From Ampullaceana balthica (taxonomy: Eukaryota; Mollusca; Gastropoda; Lymnaeidae): a DNA stretch of 64,000 nucleotides. The translations under genes were made by a program, and so were the position numbers. The notes below the pieces were generated by a model. The model ran no database searches. It had not been told where the DNA came from and saw only the letters and a program-made list of their open reading frames with translations. The DNA is taken from assembly GCA_944989445.1 (NCBI GenBank), contig CALYLW010000012.1, positions 723,001 to 787,000 on the forward strand, in the 5' to 3' direction. Of this stretch, positions 21,700 through 34,485 are shown one piece after another (position 1 is the first letter of the stretch; each line of letters starts with the position of its first letter).

Positions 21700-22838
21700 A
21701 TTATCATACAGGCACCATCGAATTTGACATATCTCATTATTTCTATTACGATAACTACTTTGGAATCTCAGGTTCCTTACATCACTGGATCCAAGACTTC
21801 CTTTTGGGCAGGGAGCAAACTGCAATAATTAATGGATCTAAATCTGCACCAATAAAGGTTAACTCAGGAGTTCCACAAGGAACTGTGCTAGGTCCCTTAC
21901 TCTTTTTAATTTATATAAATGATTTACCCAACAACATCTCAACAGGTACAAAAGTTAGGTTATTTGCTGATGATTGTATAATCTATAAAACAATTAAATC
22001 AGAACAAGACAGCAAAATTTTACAAAAAGACTTAGATGAATTGATAAAATGGGAAACTAACTGGAGTATGTCTTTCCACCCAGAAAAGTGTCAACTGTTA
22101 AGAGTAACAAAGAAAAAGAAACAAATAAATTCAAAATATTACATTCATGGAAAAGAACTGACCCAAACTAAAGATGCAAAATACTTAGGAGTCTTAATAA
22201 ATGAGAAACTATCATGGAATCCCCATGTCAATGAAGTTATTAAAAAATCAAACAAAACCTTAGGCTTTATAAAAAGAAACTTTAACAAATGTAATAGAGA
22301 TATAAAACTAAAATGCTACCTCACTTTGGTGAGACCTGTACTAGAATATGCATCTTCTGTATGGGACCCATCCACCAAAGAAAACATTGATAAACTAGAA
22401 CAAATTCAAAAAAGAGCTGCCAGATTCATTACTGGAGAATATTCGAAACTGACAAGAATAACACCATTAGTTAAATCATTAAACCTTGAAACTCTAGAGG
22501 ATAGAAGAACCAAAAGCAAAGTAGTAATCATACATAAAGCAATTAATTCTAATTTAGAAATACAACACAAAGATAACTTAATACAACCCTCAGATAGACA
22601 TGAGGATAAAAACACCTTTCTTATTCCGTATGCAAGAACAAACACGTACAAGTTTTCCTTCTTCCCGTCCGGAATTCGGGCGTGGAATGGGTTGCCTGAA
22701 GAAACCAGGAAAGCCAACACTTTATCAGCATTTAAATCTCTAATAAAAATGCAGGACTAAACACAAACCATAGATAAGCGTAGGATGCAATAATCTTCTG
22801 TATAGAAGGAGCGTCTGTAAACAGATAAGATAAGATAA
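21700..22838 (+). mobile_element. LINE-A copy 1, 5'-truncated non-LTR retrotransposon
   Basis: The element starts inside the reverse-transcriptase domain and runs to a 3' end with AGATAAGATAAG-type tail at about 22818-22838. The 3' untranslated part (22761-22817) contains CTTCTGTATAGAAGGAGCGT, shared with the SINE tails at 1031-1062 and 47318-47350. Three more copies lie at 24083-24823, 30965-31352 and 62328-63126, all on the minus strand and all 5'-truncated. This is the pattern of target-primed reverse transcription. Confidence 0.9.
21738..22760 (+). pseudogene. LINE-A reverse transcriptase, C-terminal part
   Basis: An uninterrupted frame encodes the second half of a non-LTR reverse transcriptase. 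Visible in order: NYFGISGSLHHWIQDFLLGR, the SGVPQGTVLGPLLFLIYIND motif (near 21861-21920), FADD with the catalytic Asp pair (near 21963-21974), the thumb region with GVLINEKLSWNPHV (near 22190), VRPVLEYASSVWDP (near 22330), and the terminal AWNGLPEETR (near 22680). The endonuclease and first RT motifs are absent, so it cannot move by itself. The phrases fit the Jockey/CR1/L2 group of LINEs; the exact clade is not decided. Confidence 0.85.
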
Positions 22839-24082
22839 GTATGTATGTGTTTAGAAGTTACCGTCAAACACAACAGTCTAAGGTAAAGTACTGACAATGT
22901 TATTCCGTCTATTTAATTATAAACTGGTTGCATCCCTTTGAAGACTTTGGAGGATTTATTTGAGATTCGTTTTAATCAAATAATCTTAAGGTTTAAAACT
23001 ATAATTCGTTTAAAAAATACATCTAATCATCTAAAAGAGATATTTGAATCAATCTAATTTTGTAATATTTAAATTTTTAATATGTACATATTTTTTTTTA
23101 AAAACCATTTAATATATTTAAGTCAAAGCTTTAATTACAAAGAAGCTGCTTCTTAAATATAAATTTACTAACTAAGATGAAAAGTTGACAACATTGTATT
23201 TACCTCTCAACGACGATACATGATGAAAACATGAACAAAAATAAAAGATGGCACCGTCTCGTCTCGTGATATTTCAAATCCAATATTTTTTTCGATGCTC
23301 TGAGGTTCTGAATGGGGTGTATTTTCAAAATCCCATTTTGCCCCACTACCCCAGTTTCCCCTACATTAGAAAAACTTTTTTTTCTTTTTTAATTAAATAA
23401 CCTCCATATTCAATGTGGATTAAAAAAAATTCTTGTTAACCCAAATTTAAAAATAGAATACTATCAAATTACTTACACACGTTGCATCTCCTGTTACACT
23501 GGAATATTTTAAAGTTTTAAGGTCTGACCAAGAAATGAAAAAACTTCTTCGATTGAATATTAAAAGAGGTGCGAGCGAAAACCTAAAAATCTTAAATGAA
23601 ATTCGTTCACGCATTAGACCTTAAAGGACACGATATGACAGAATTACTTCTACAGAAAGACACTTGATTCATGCAGAGACAGTGTTTAAGCGCCCAGTTT
23701 AAGAATGACAATGTCACTATATATTAAAAAGGCAGGATAGTTGACTCTTAAACGTGTCTCTTTTAGAAAGGCAGTACAAGTCATTTATAAATTCCTTTCT
23801 CTTGCAACAGGGAGTCCTCAGTGGAACTGCCTAACACCGCTTGAACAGACAACAGTTGTGTAGGGCAAAGTTTAAAAAAAGCGGATTATCTAGTCAAAAA
23901 TAATGTTAAGATGCGTTAGCACTGAGCACAAAATAAATATTGATGATTAGTTGTTTTCAAAAGTATTCATTCCTTTGGAGTTTAACAGTTTAACGAAAGC
24001 TCACGAATTTGCTGAAATGAGCCTGAGTCTCAGTTGTGTGTTACAGGCTTAAAGAAAAATTTCTGAAAAGTAAAAACGTGTC
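22839..24082. other. unannotated AT-rich stretch
   Basis: No supported feature between two LINE-A copies. Confidence 0.5.
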
Positions 24083-24823
24083 CTTATCTGTTTACAGACG
24101 CTCCTTCTATACAGAAGATTATTGCGTCCTACGCTTATCTATGGTTTGTGTTTAGTCCTGCATTTTTATTAGAGATTTAAATGCTGATAAAGTGTTGGTT
24201 TTCCTGGATTCTTCAGGTAACCCATTCCACGCCCGAATTCCGGACGGGAAGAAGGAAAACTTGTATGTGTTTGTTCTTGCATACGGAATAAGAAAGGTGT
24301 TTTTATCCTTATGTCTATCTGAGGGTTGTATTAAGTTATCTTTGTGTTGTATTTCTAAATTAGAATTAATTGCTTTATGTATGATTACTCCTTTGCTTTT
24401 GGTTCTTCTATCCTCTAGTGTTTCAAGGTTTAATGATTTAACTAATGGTGTTATTCTTGTCAGTTTCGAATATTCTCCAGTAAGGAATCTGGCAGCTCTT
24501 TTTTGAATTTGTTCTAGTTTATCAATGTTTTCTTTGGTGGATGGGTCCCATACAGAAGATGCATATTCTAGTACAGGTCTCACCAAAGTGAGGTAGCATT
24601 TTAGTTTTATATCTCTATTACATTTGTTAAAGTTTCTTTTTATAAAGCCTAAGGTTTTGTTTGATTTTTTAATAACTTCATTGACATGGGGATTCCATGA
24701 TAGTTTCTCATTTATTAAGACTCCTAAGTATTTTGCATCTTTAGTTTGGGTCAGTTCTTTTCCATGAATGTAATATTTTGAATTTATTTGTTTCTTTTTC
24801 TTTGTTACTCTTAACAAATGTTG
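24083..24823 (-). mobile_element. LINE-A copy 2, 5'-truncated
   Basis: The minus strand encodes the last part of the LINE-A RT almost exactly as in copy 1, starting at LLRVTKKKKQINSKYYIHGK and ending AFKSLIKMQD (stop at 24152-24154). The 3' tail at 24083-24130 holds the ACAGACGCTCCTTCTATACA signature (plus strand). The frame is intact from its truncation point, so this is a recent insertion. The upstream 40 codons of the same open frame are flanking DNA. Confidence 0.9.
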
Positions 24824-26564
24824 AATCATAAAAAAATGTCCACTGATTTTTAGACAGCCACACTGCACTAGAAGAGTGGACAGACATATGGAAAGTATTT
24901 TGAATAGAAGATGATTACCCCTTAATTACATAAACTCTTTGAAAACAATTTGTTTTGCATGTTTCATATGTTGGCTATTGTTAACTTCAAGTAAGTTATA
25001 TTTTCGCATGCTCTATTTCAATTGGAAAGCTACATGCATTCTTTGTGTACCACATCATGATAGTTGTGATTACACCGTGTCGACGTCATGTTAGAAAAGA
25101 AAGTACGTTAATTGCATTGAAAATTTAAATCTTTCAAATTTTGCATGCTGAAAATTCAGGACAGCCTAAGACAATCTGGTTTGCCTATTTGCTGAGCCAG
25201 CTGATATGTGCTTCAGCGATATAGGAAACACAGTTGTGACACACTGTCCTGTAAGCAAACGCTTGACCTATATTTCAAAATTCCAGGTTACTGGAGTGCA
25301 GTACATGACCCAATGTAATACAGGTTGTTAAAATCTGTAAGTCAACCGAAACGTAGAGGGCTGAACATGACGTAATCATGAAGGTGATGTTAAAATAAAC
25401 GCCCCATTTTATGCTCCTTAATTCTTACTTTTGTTGAACAATATAAAGTCTGATTTACTATGTAGATACATAATATCTCCTATAGCCGGCTTTCTGGAAG
25501 GTGAACAGACAAAACGACAAAAGACAAAAGACAAAACGACAAGTGACCAAACGACAAGGTGGCAAAAACGACAAGGTGACAAAACGACATGGGTACAAAA
25601 CGATAATTTGTGAAACCGTCTTTAATGCTTATATATAATAAAATTTGATCAAATTTTAAGATATTCTACATGAAAAATTGTTGGAGAAACACGGTATTTT
25701 TGTTATCAGACTTGCGCATGATTACTTAACAAGTAATAACCAATTGAATTATTGTACCTATTCTCTAAATTATACACCATGATCATTACTTAAATAAGTG
25801 CCATTACAAATTTACTCCAGCGATGACTTATTGGAGTAAAATATTGCCCCCTCTTAAACCAAAAAAATAAAATAAAATACAATTAAAACAATTTAATGTT
25901 GTTCTTTTAATCTAAGAAAAATAAACAAACCATTTTTGTATACTTCAGCATAAAAAAATGTTAAAGGAAGATTAAGCCTGGTTAACAAATACTATGATTG
26001 TGAGAATCCCGACAAAGCCTTTAGAGAATGCTGTTTTCTTCCCGACTAGACCTTGAACTATTTCCATTAAAACTGCCAATAACATTCCTCCATTTCCTAT
26101 TGTTTAGGAAAGCAAATCATGTAGGTTGTACAGCTCTTGGAGCCACAGTATTTTCAAACTGTCTTGCGATGATGTACTTGTTGGTTCTACGACGGAAATC
26201 AACGTTGATGAAATAGCACAATCTGCTGACATAAATTTTAATTGTCTGTGTCAGTGTATTTTATTTCATAAAATTCTTTGAGAAAAAAATATTAATTAAT
26301 TATACCTTACGACTGCCCTCAGCATTGAGAAATAAATGAGTTATTTACCCCTGTGAAGACATTCATTTCAATTTATAGCTCAAGATGGAATAATTTCACT
26401 TTGTTCGATTACGTGACAACTAGAGCCAAGGAAACATATCAAGCATAAGTGCCTGATCAAGATGCAAAGTACTGGAAAATTTCATATTTTCTGATTAACA
26501 AAAATTAATGTTAGATAAGCTTAGCCAACACAAAAATGGTTAAAAGAATACTTGCTCTAAAATA
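24824..26564. other. unannotated stretch with a GACAAAACGACAAGT-type repeat
   Basis: At 25497-25610 units like ACAAAACGACAAGTGACC recur; this is the reverse complement of the run at 7875-7920. No gene is supported. Confidence 0.5.
25497..25610. repeat. degenerate AAAACGACAAG repeat
   Basis: About eight loosely spaced ACAAAACGACA/GACAAGGTGACA units. Similar runs in the reverse orientation occur at 7875-7920. Confidence 0.75.
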
Positions 26565-26900
26565 TACAGGTGCTATCAACATGTACGTCTGTGATGCCTA
26601 ACAAATATACAGGTGATTTCAACATGAACGTCTGTGATGCCCACCAAATATGTCAGGCGTGAAGCCGGCCTGCCACCTGGTGGGACATTTCGTTCTATTA
26701 TATGTGGCGTCAAATCAGAGGTGACGACAAGACCTAAGAGTAACGTTTCAAAAGTTATTCTTGGAGAAAAAAAACACACCTAAATTACGGTGACCATCCT
26801 CAAAATTGTAATTCTGTCTCCATTTCATTACAGACGAAACATCGACAGAGACAATTAGCCAAAAGAGAAGTTTATTCTCCATTTCATTATAGACGAAACA
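26565..26900. repeat. two small tandem duplications
   Basis: At 26567-26650 a 43-bp unit (AAATATACAGGTG, CAACATG and ACGTCTGTGATGCC) occurs twice. At 26817-26910 a block of about 60 bp (TCTCCATTTCATTA and AGACGAAACA) occurs twice. Confidence 0.75.
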
Positions 26901-26910
26901 GCTGCAGAGA

Positions 26911-29900
26911 CCATTCCCATGTTACGGGCGAGTCTCTGTATATTTAGGACCATTAACCTTATTTCGCCTATATGGATTTGGACCAATTGAAACCTTACAA
27001 CACCAACAATGCTCCCATTCGACACTGTTCCCGCCTTTAAAATGATATTTAATAACATACACATGCCAATCCCAAATAGGGAAGGAGTAGGGGGGGGGAT
27101 GGTAGCAGCACGTTTCCAACACCACGTCGACCTCACAGTAATTAAACACCAAGAGGATAAACACGTTAATTACGACTTGAAAATGATAATCCACTCTGCG
27201 CACGTGGGTATCTGCATGCACTTCCCCCATCAATATCTCACAACGGTATCGTTAAGTTTTTCCCGTCGTAGGCGTTTATTGTCCGCTCTGGCCAGTTCCT
27301 AAAGTGCCTCTCCCCTACCCCACCTCAAATCTTTTCCGTCCTTCATATTGAATGATTATTAATTATTCTCATGTAGCCACGCTCGGCAGCGATAACCAAT
27401 ATAAAGGTGTTTGAGATAACAAACCCCAAACTCTTGAGGACCGACCAGTAAGCTTGGAAAGCCTTTTGAAAACATGGGTTCTCATTCTGTATAGTGTGAT
27501 CCCCGCGATAAGTCTCAACAAGCTGATTGCCAAACATACTTTACATTCGTTTCAATTTAATATTATTTTTTTTTATGTTTGAATTTTTCAAAAATTTAGG
27601 AAATACATCAATTTTAAAATTATTTGCTACACATATTTTAAATATAAAAGCAAACAAATTAGAAATACAAATAGCGTGTGTGGACCCCTTCGAGATCTTA
27701 AACTGCCGGTATCACAACACAGTCGCTCGCTGGTGCAGTGGCGAATCTGTTCACTTCACAAATCGTTATTGTCAGATCAGAGGCAGAGTGGGAGGAGAGT
27801 CTTGTTCTAAGAACAGGATTTAGGGCAATGACCAACCGATTGCCAAGTCAATGACCAGGGTTATGAAAGGCATAAGCTTAAAAACACAAGAATATAACGT
27901 ATTTACATTTAAATAGACCGAGATGATTAAACGTGTTTTGAACATTTCTGAAAGGGAAAAGAAGATGACAAAGAAGAAAGGTGGTTATTAATAAAAACTA
28001 AACAGAAAAATATACTCAAAAAGTAAAAATTAATGATAAATCATTGAGTCAAATTTAAGGTAGAATAGAAAGTTGCCCAAGACACTATATAGAAATACCG
28101 AGACAGTGGAAAACAACTGAATGAAAAATTAAAGGCTTTCGGAAACATATGATATACAAGTTAATTACGACGAATTGAATCTAGGAGTAAAATGTGTGAT
28201 AGAGTATATCCGTACGAATTAAGTTTGTCTTGGGAGCTGTGGTCAAATGAAAATCGAAGAACGTTAAAACATACATATAATCCAAGTTGATTCCCAACAG
28301 AACGGTGTAATATAATTTGAAGAACTATTAAAATTAGAGGAACACTGAATCACTAAATCCCAACCCCCCCCTCTCTCACACACACACAACCCACATATCT
28401 TTTATTTTAAAAAAGAACTCGGAGCCTCAGGTACGCGGTGTCTCGTGTGACCGCCGTCACGTACAGACTGCCTGTACAGCAAACACGCCAATCGTCGGCT
28501 ACGAGCAGATTTGTGAATCACACCGCTTGCGCCATCATACTCCCACAAAGTATTATGATATCCACTAACTCGCCATTGACTAACCATAATTTGCCAGCGT
28601 GATTAGCCCAGGGCGTTTTTTGTTACGAGGATCCGAGTGTAAGAGAGGGGGGTGGGCTGCGGGGCTAATCGATGGGAGAAATTGTGATGGGGTGAATCAA
28701 GTGATAGAGAGGAATACGTTTAGAATGCAAAACCTGTGGGCAAAAAACGATTTGCGAAATCCGGAGCTTGGCCAAATTTTAGTGTGCAGTTAGGATAATA
28801 GGGCTTTCGCGGGCGCAATGTAATGCGTTTGTGTTGAAAACGCATATCAAATAGTTTGTAAATTGTGTCTTTAAACGATGAAAACCGGTTTACTGATTTA
28901 TCCATTAGGATGGAGTAATAACAAACAGTCTGATTGATCATTTTTTTTATTGAGCTGAATAACTGGGCCCAACGAACGTAGTCTTCTCAAATAGTGTCAA
29001 AATCAACGTTTAGAAGATAAACGCGGTTCTCTTAAATAACCTCGTTTGTCCCCTAAAATGTGTTGGTGTCAACAACTGTAATGCAAGACAACACTGAAAT
29101 TTAACGCTGGTGTGCTGTGACATTGGGGTATTACAAAAGATAAAAACCAACAAAAACATTATGCCATGGTGTTATGGTTTGTTCTATCATCTCTACCTGC
29201 TTCTTTTGTTGCCTATGTAAATTTATCGACTTTATAAGAGCTTTGTTCAGACATTTATTATTATTTATTACCCATGCAACAAAAGAAAAGGAACACTAAA
29301 CAAACCAAGCCTCTAAATTTCTACTTGAAAATCAAGTGTCCAAACGCTTAGCCGACTTCAGTTTCAAATTGACTGACGTAAGAAGTATGTTTCAAACTTT
29401 GATGGTATGTGTTTGTGTAGATACCGTCATTACTTTTTTCTTAATTAAGACAGGGGACGCCTTTAATACTTGTTTTAGCTTCAATGCTCATGCTTTTAAG
29501 CAGTCATCGGTTCATAACAACACTTTTGTTTCTAATATTTCAAAAATCAATGTGTCAGAAACTCTGTCCAGTGGATAAGACACGTATTGTAAGGACATTA
29601 AAGTCACCATTATTTTTAACATATCGTTCGTAGATCTCAACAAGTAACTGAGTTCATGCAGGAAGAAATCTTTCAACAGAATTGAAGACTGTTTGAGGTA
29701 CTTAAAGAAAATGTTTGAAGTTCCCGCAGATTATTCCAAACTCCACTCCACCTAAATTATTTAAATGGATCTGGTGGTCTCTTGAAAACTACAGAAAAGA
29801 TTACGCATGACAACAGCGATGTCTTCTTAGCTGATCGATTTTTTTAAAAAAGCTCAAAGACACATCCATCCAGAGACACTCTCTAAACTTAAAGACACAT

Positions 29901-29949
29901 ATTATTTTCACAGCTTTAATCATTGACAATAAAACATATAATTTTCATA
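26911..29949. other. unannotated stretch, about 3 kb
   Basis: No supported gene. The frame at 29336-29578 contains three N-glycosylation sequons near its end (NNT, NIS, NVS) and one hydrophobic stretch, but has no proper ATG, splice sites or recognisable domain. Short C-rich and CA-rich runs lie near 28361-28395. Confidence 0.45.
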
Positions 29950-29955
29950 GAATAT

Positions 29956-29956
<1 letters not shown>

Positions 29957-30008
<52 letters not shown>

Positions 30009-30022
30009 TTGTTTGTTTGTAT
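29957..30022. repeat. compound AT/GT microsatellite
   Basis: An uninterrupted (AT)n run passes into (GT)n and then (GTTT)n. Confidence 0.95.
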
Positions 30023-30964
30023 GTATATGCAATCTACATTCATTTGAACTTTGCCTATGCCTTTTTATTTTAATTTTTTTTATATTTATTGATAACCCAG
30101 ATCAAGAATCGTTTCTCCTATCTTGTTTTTGTTGTTTCTACTAATGAAAACTCACTGAGTACAGCAACAACCTCTACTGACCACAAAGAGACTTCTGAGC
30201 TCAATGACTATATATTTGAAAGAAGTATTAATTACAATGTTTGCTTTGTTAAAATTTGTTCAATCACAACTCAAGCCATTTTCGTACGTTAAGTGATCGT
30301 AGATTTCCAAGCTTCCTTCTACGTGTGAGTGTTATTGCAACACGCATTTGAAAACAAGACGCCTGTATAATTTTCCCACGTTCGATTAAAGTGCATTACT
30401 AACGCGCATAAGGCGTTGCGAGACTCAACAGATCAGGTTTTGTGCACCTTACAGGGGTGACACGGAGAATATTTTTAGCGCCAATGACACGAATGCCACT
30501 GAGTGACGCCCTTGAGTTTTTACGCCACGGCGACATGCAACTGAAGTAATGGATGAGAAGACGCATGTTTTTTAATGCATTTTAGGAGAGGTTGGCATGG
30601 TTCGGCCCGCGAACCACGCCCCGGCCCATCATCTCATTTGGGCCTGAGTGTAAGGGGAGAAAGAATGTGAGCATTTTAAAAATTTTTATGTAGAAACATT
30701 TCGCGCTCAAGTGTAATGCTTACTGAATGTTCTAACGTCTATGCAGGCATAATATCATTACAGTTTAATTCTAATTCATTCTCAGCCTATAAGTATAATT
30801 TATTACAAAAATGTACATGAAGTGTGCCTCTTTGTTAAAAGTGTCAATTAAGTGATACTTAATTACATGAGACAATCAGATTAGATGTTTAACACTTAAC
30901 GAGATATTGGAAGATTCTCATTGTGAGCTACACCATGTAGCAAAGAATAGATATGCTTAAGTTT
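30023..30964. other. unannotated stretch
   Basis: A frame at 30089-30292 follows a T-rich run and CCCAG and could in principle be an exon. I see no domain or partner exon. Confidence 0.4.
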
Positions 30965-31352
30965 AGATACTTCTTATCTTATCTTATCTTATCTTATCTT
31001 GTCTTATCTTATCTTATCTGTTACAGCCGCTCCTTCTATACAGAAGATTATTGCGTCCTATGCTTATCTATGGTTTTCGTTTAGTCCTGCATTCTTATTA
31101 GAGTTTTAAATGTTGATAAATTGTTGGGTTTCCTGGTTTCTTCAGGCAACCCATTCCACGCAAGAATTCCCGACGATAAGAACGAAAATTTGTATGTGTT
31201 TGTTCTTGCATACGGATTAAGAACTGTGTTTTCATCCTTATGTCTATCTGAGGGTTGTATTAAGTTATCTTTGTGTGGTATTTCTAAATTAGAGTTAATT
31301 GCTTTATGTATAGTTACTACTTTACTCTTGGTTCTTCTATCCTCTAGTGTTC
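30965..31352 (-). mobile_element. LINE-A copy 3, short 5'-truncated copy
   Basis: The plus-strand left end is a run of TTATC repeats at about 30973-31019 (the LINE's pentanucleotide tail), then CCGCTCCTTCTATACAGAAG. The minus strand encodes TLEDRRTKSKVVTIHKAINS through AWNGLPEETRK and ends at 31081-31083. Only the last 90 or so residues of the ORF remain. Confidence 0.9.
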
Positions 31353-31956
31353 TTGTTTTAACAAAATCATGATATCTATTTGAAAGGATTTCTTCATATA
31401 AACTATAAGGACGTGAAGATACAGGTTCACAAAAACGAACCACTGGAATATGTGAGAACTTTCCCCCAGGCTTTCCCCCCAAAATTAATTATAATTGCCA
31501 CCTTGCCTAACCAATATCCCCAATTTAAGAAAAATTTGGCCTTTTTACAAAAAGAGTTCTCTGTCATGATTGCTACAGAATCTATTTTCATGAACTTTCT
31601 TCATGTACATTTGGTGAAACCTCGCTATTGACATGGTATTTTGGGCAAGTTAAATTGTAGAGCCGGGCTATTGTCAATAGTGGCTCCTGTATTTTACACT
31701 TTCCATAAAAATCTCCTGAATTTTGAACTTTGGCTGTAACAAGTACATGTTTTTATGGACGCACATTATCATCTTCAATTACCTCATAACGCCATTCCAG
31801 GGATGTATGGTCATGACAGGTCAACAGATTTGTTAATTGATGTCCTGATAGCTCCAGGAGATTGTTGTAATTTAGCAAAGCTTCTATGTTTAAATTTATT
31901 TTAAAACTTTTTCTGTTTGAATGAATGAATCCGCGTGAAACCTGGTTTACACATTA
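31353..31956. other. unannotated stretch
   Basis: Open frames occur on both strands near 31360-31630 without motif or splice evidence. Left uncalled. Confidence 0.4.
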
Positions 31957-32462
31957 TCTATATATATAATTCTCTTCGTGGTTGGACCCTGCGAGACAAG
32001 CTGCAAGTATGTTCAACAGATACTAATTTTAGAAAGCAGCGCACCAAATTACTCGACCAATGCATCAAAAGGTGTGCAAATTAAATATGCGCTGTACAAA
32101 AAAAAATTATGTGACGTCATTGTTTTCGCTGATATTTTAATTTTTGTAAAAAGGGAACATTGTAAAAAGTTATAAAATACTATGTGTGCATTTCAGAAAA
32201 TTTAATATTTCGTATTGATCAAACAAGGACAAGTTAGTTGGGATTTTGAAAAAGGTGCATTTTTTCAAAATAAATAGATTTCAACTGAACGCTTCCGTCA
32301 TTTTTTTAAGGTGATACGCCGTGGGTCTCTCCAGAGTTCCTTCTTTTCATTCACTCACAGTCGTTTGCCCAAACCCACCCCATTTTGACAACCGTGTCTT
32401 TCAGGAAGTCTTCACCCGTCACTAAATCATTAGCGGCGTATGCTACGCCGCGGGTCAGCTAG
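31957..32462 (+). mobile_element. non-autonomous Helitron D, complete 506-bp copy
   Basis: It starts TCTATATATATAATTCTCTT after an A and ends CGCCGCGGGTCAGCTAG before T. It matches Helitron C along its length but lacks the inserted SINE and the GGGCGCC hairpin. It holds the shared region CAAACAAGGACAAGTTAGTT near 32219. Confidence 0.9.
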
Positions 32463-32698
32463 TTATTATATATTAAACATTGTGTGAAAATCCTCAGCTC
32501 TTCAAAGTCAGTGTAAATAAGGAGACTGCTCGTCAATATCTAAAATATGTTTTGTTTAGTACATTTATAATTAAACATAATTTAACCCTTTCATACCTTT
32601 CCCAACTCCCAAAACATGAGAATGGTACCGAGTCGTCCAAATTGGCCGGAGATCATCGACATCCTTATCCGTTTCTTATACCCGAATACATAGTAGAG

Positions 32699-32886
32699 CA
32701 GTGCTTCTCAAAGTAGTGGTCCACGGACCGATGCCGGTCCGTGGGCCATCCGATGCCGGTCCGCAGAAGTTACCAAGAAAGGACATTTCGCTACTACATC
32801 ATTACAGTGAAAATAGTTCACCGGTCCCTGATGTAATGGAAAATATTCTTGTCGGTCCGCAATACTAAAAAGTTTGAGAAGCACTG
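32699..32886. mobile_element. hAT-type MITE with perfect 8-bp target duplication
   Basis: The terminal inverted repeats CAGTGCTTCTCAAA and TTTGAGAAGCACTG bound a 188-bp element. TAGTAGAG is repeated exactly at 32691-32698 and 32887-32894. The interior holds repeats of GATGCCGGTCCG. A CAG-N-G terminus and 8-bp duplication are diagnostic of hAT. No transposase. Confidence 0.92.
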
Positions 32887-32894
32887 TAGTAGAG

Positions 32895-34440
32895 CACCGA
32901 TTCGCCAATAGATTAAAATGGGCGATGACCACACCTGGGAGAATGTCATCACCTTTTTCCGGAACTAACTCTTCCGCTTCGATGCACGTAGGACAAAAAA
33001 TCCTCTTAACACTGTCGATGTTATCTCATACATCCTGGCTTGCTACATAACTACGACTGTGACTGTGTGGATTCTAGGACCGGAAAGTACAGTTACGTCA
33101 ACACATGAAGGGACGTGCTTGGAAAGCTAAGGAAAATAATACAAGAGCTGTATTTTCTTACCAAAGTGGGTGAATCATAAGCTGAAATTAAATTTAAAAA
33201 TTCACTGCTTATCATATACCAAAAATATATTTTGGATGAATTCCGATTTTTCTATGTAGTTATATATAGGCTCGCGTCATCCGCGTGGATAAACTTAATT
33301 ACTTTTAAGATTTATTGGTAGGCACTTCCGCTTCGGTTCGCAACCCTGTATCAAAGAGATAATAAATAGCCCTTAACATCTAAAAGTTTCCTAGACGTTT
33401 TGAGACACGGACCCTACAAAGGATCCCAAATTGTTCGACTATGTAACTGAAACTACTATACAATGATTTTACTGAATAATTAACAGTTTGTGCAAATTAA
33501 AATAGTCAAATAACGAAAGCAGGAGATGTTCTGCCAATGAAAGACAAAGATAAATATACACCATTTCTGGGAAACGTCTGATAATTTCAGAATTTGACGA
33601 CATGCATGAATTACCTTACTTAAAAAAAGAACAAATAGTTAAGTAGTACATTTTAGAAGGGACTAACATTAAAATTAATAATTTGGCTACAATACAACTC
33701 TGTAAATTTTGAAATGTTATTGGAGATACTTTTACAGTATGTGCAACAAAAATTATTGGGAAACCATTTAGAAGTTTCAGTAGTGATATTTTTAAGCCTA
33801 ATAAATGTGTTATTTTCCCAAGCGTGTAAATCCAGTTTATATGAGAATTAATGCAATCCAACCATAAAAATCAACGTATTCGATACATAACTTACGCTCT
33901 TTTCAATTTATAATCATATGGAGCAATTAGCACTGTTACATATTAGACAACACACATTGTATTTAAGTCATTCATTTTGAGTCATATTAGCACATAATAT
34001 AATCAAATGTTAGAAGTTGGTTGATGTAAGGATTTACGTGTCACGTCAAACTGGTTCATTCATAGTTGTTGAACATTAAAAGATGTCCTGAATAGACGCA
34101 TAAACGAAATTACCAGTTTATTATCTGTTTTATTACCGAACATAAAAGATTTAAAAAGTCTTCGAGGAAAGTGGAAAAAGTGGCCGAAATGTCGGTCCCT
34201 TGTTTTGTATTTTATAATAAAAAAATATATGTAAAAGACAGCGTCTAAGCCGAAATGTGCTGAATTATTTTCATCATAAATTTTGTTAATACAAAATAAA
34301 ATAATAATAATAATAAAACAATACTACTACTGCTACTACTACTAATAATAATAATAATAATTTTATAAGGTAAAATACTATCTCAAATATATCATTTTCT
34401 TTCATATGATTTTTAGGATCTGTAAATATATCACAAAGCA
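32895..34440. other. unannotated stretch ending in simple repeats
   Basis: No gene is supported. TAA/ACT trinucleotide runs lie near 34300-34365. Confidence 0.5.
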
Positions 34441-34485
34441 ATGTGGGAATATCACATCCAGCAATTTGGGTTTATCACACAAAGC

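Noticed and set aside
29336..30292. Two frames that could be exons of a membrane protein
   Set aside because: Three sequons and one hydrophobic stretch in the first, a T-rich run and CAG before the second, but no recognisable domain and no consistent exon chain.
31360..31631. Frames on both strands beside LINE-A copy 3
   Set aside because: One is fused to the LINE remnant; neither has a motif or splice sites.
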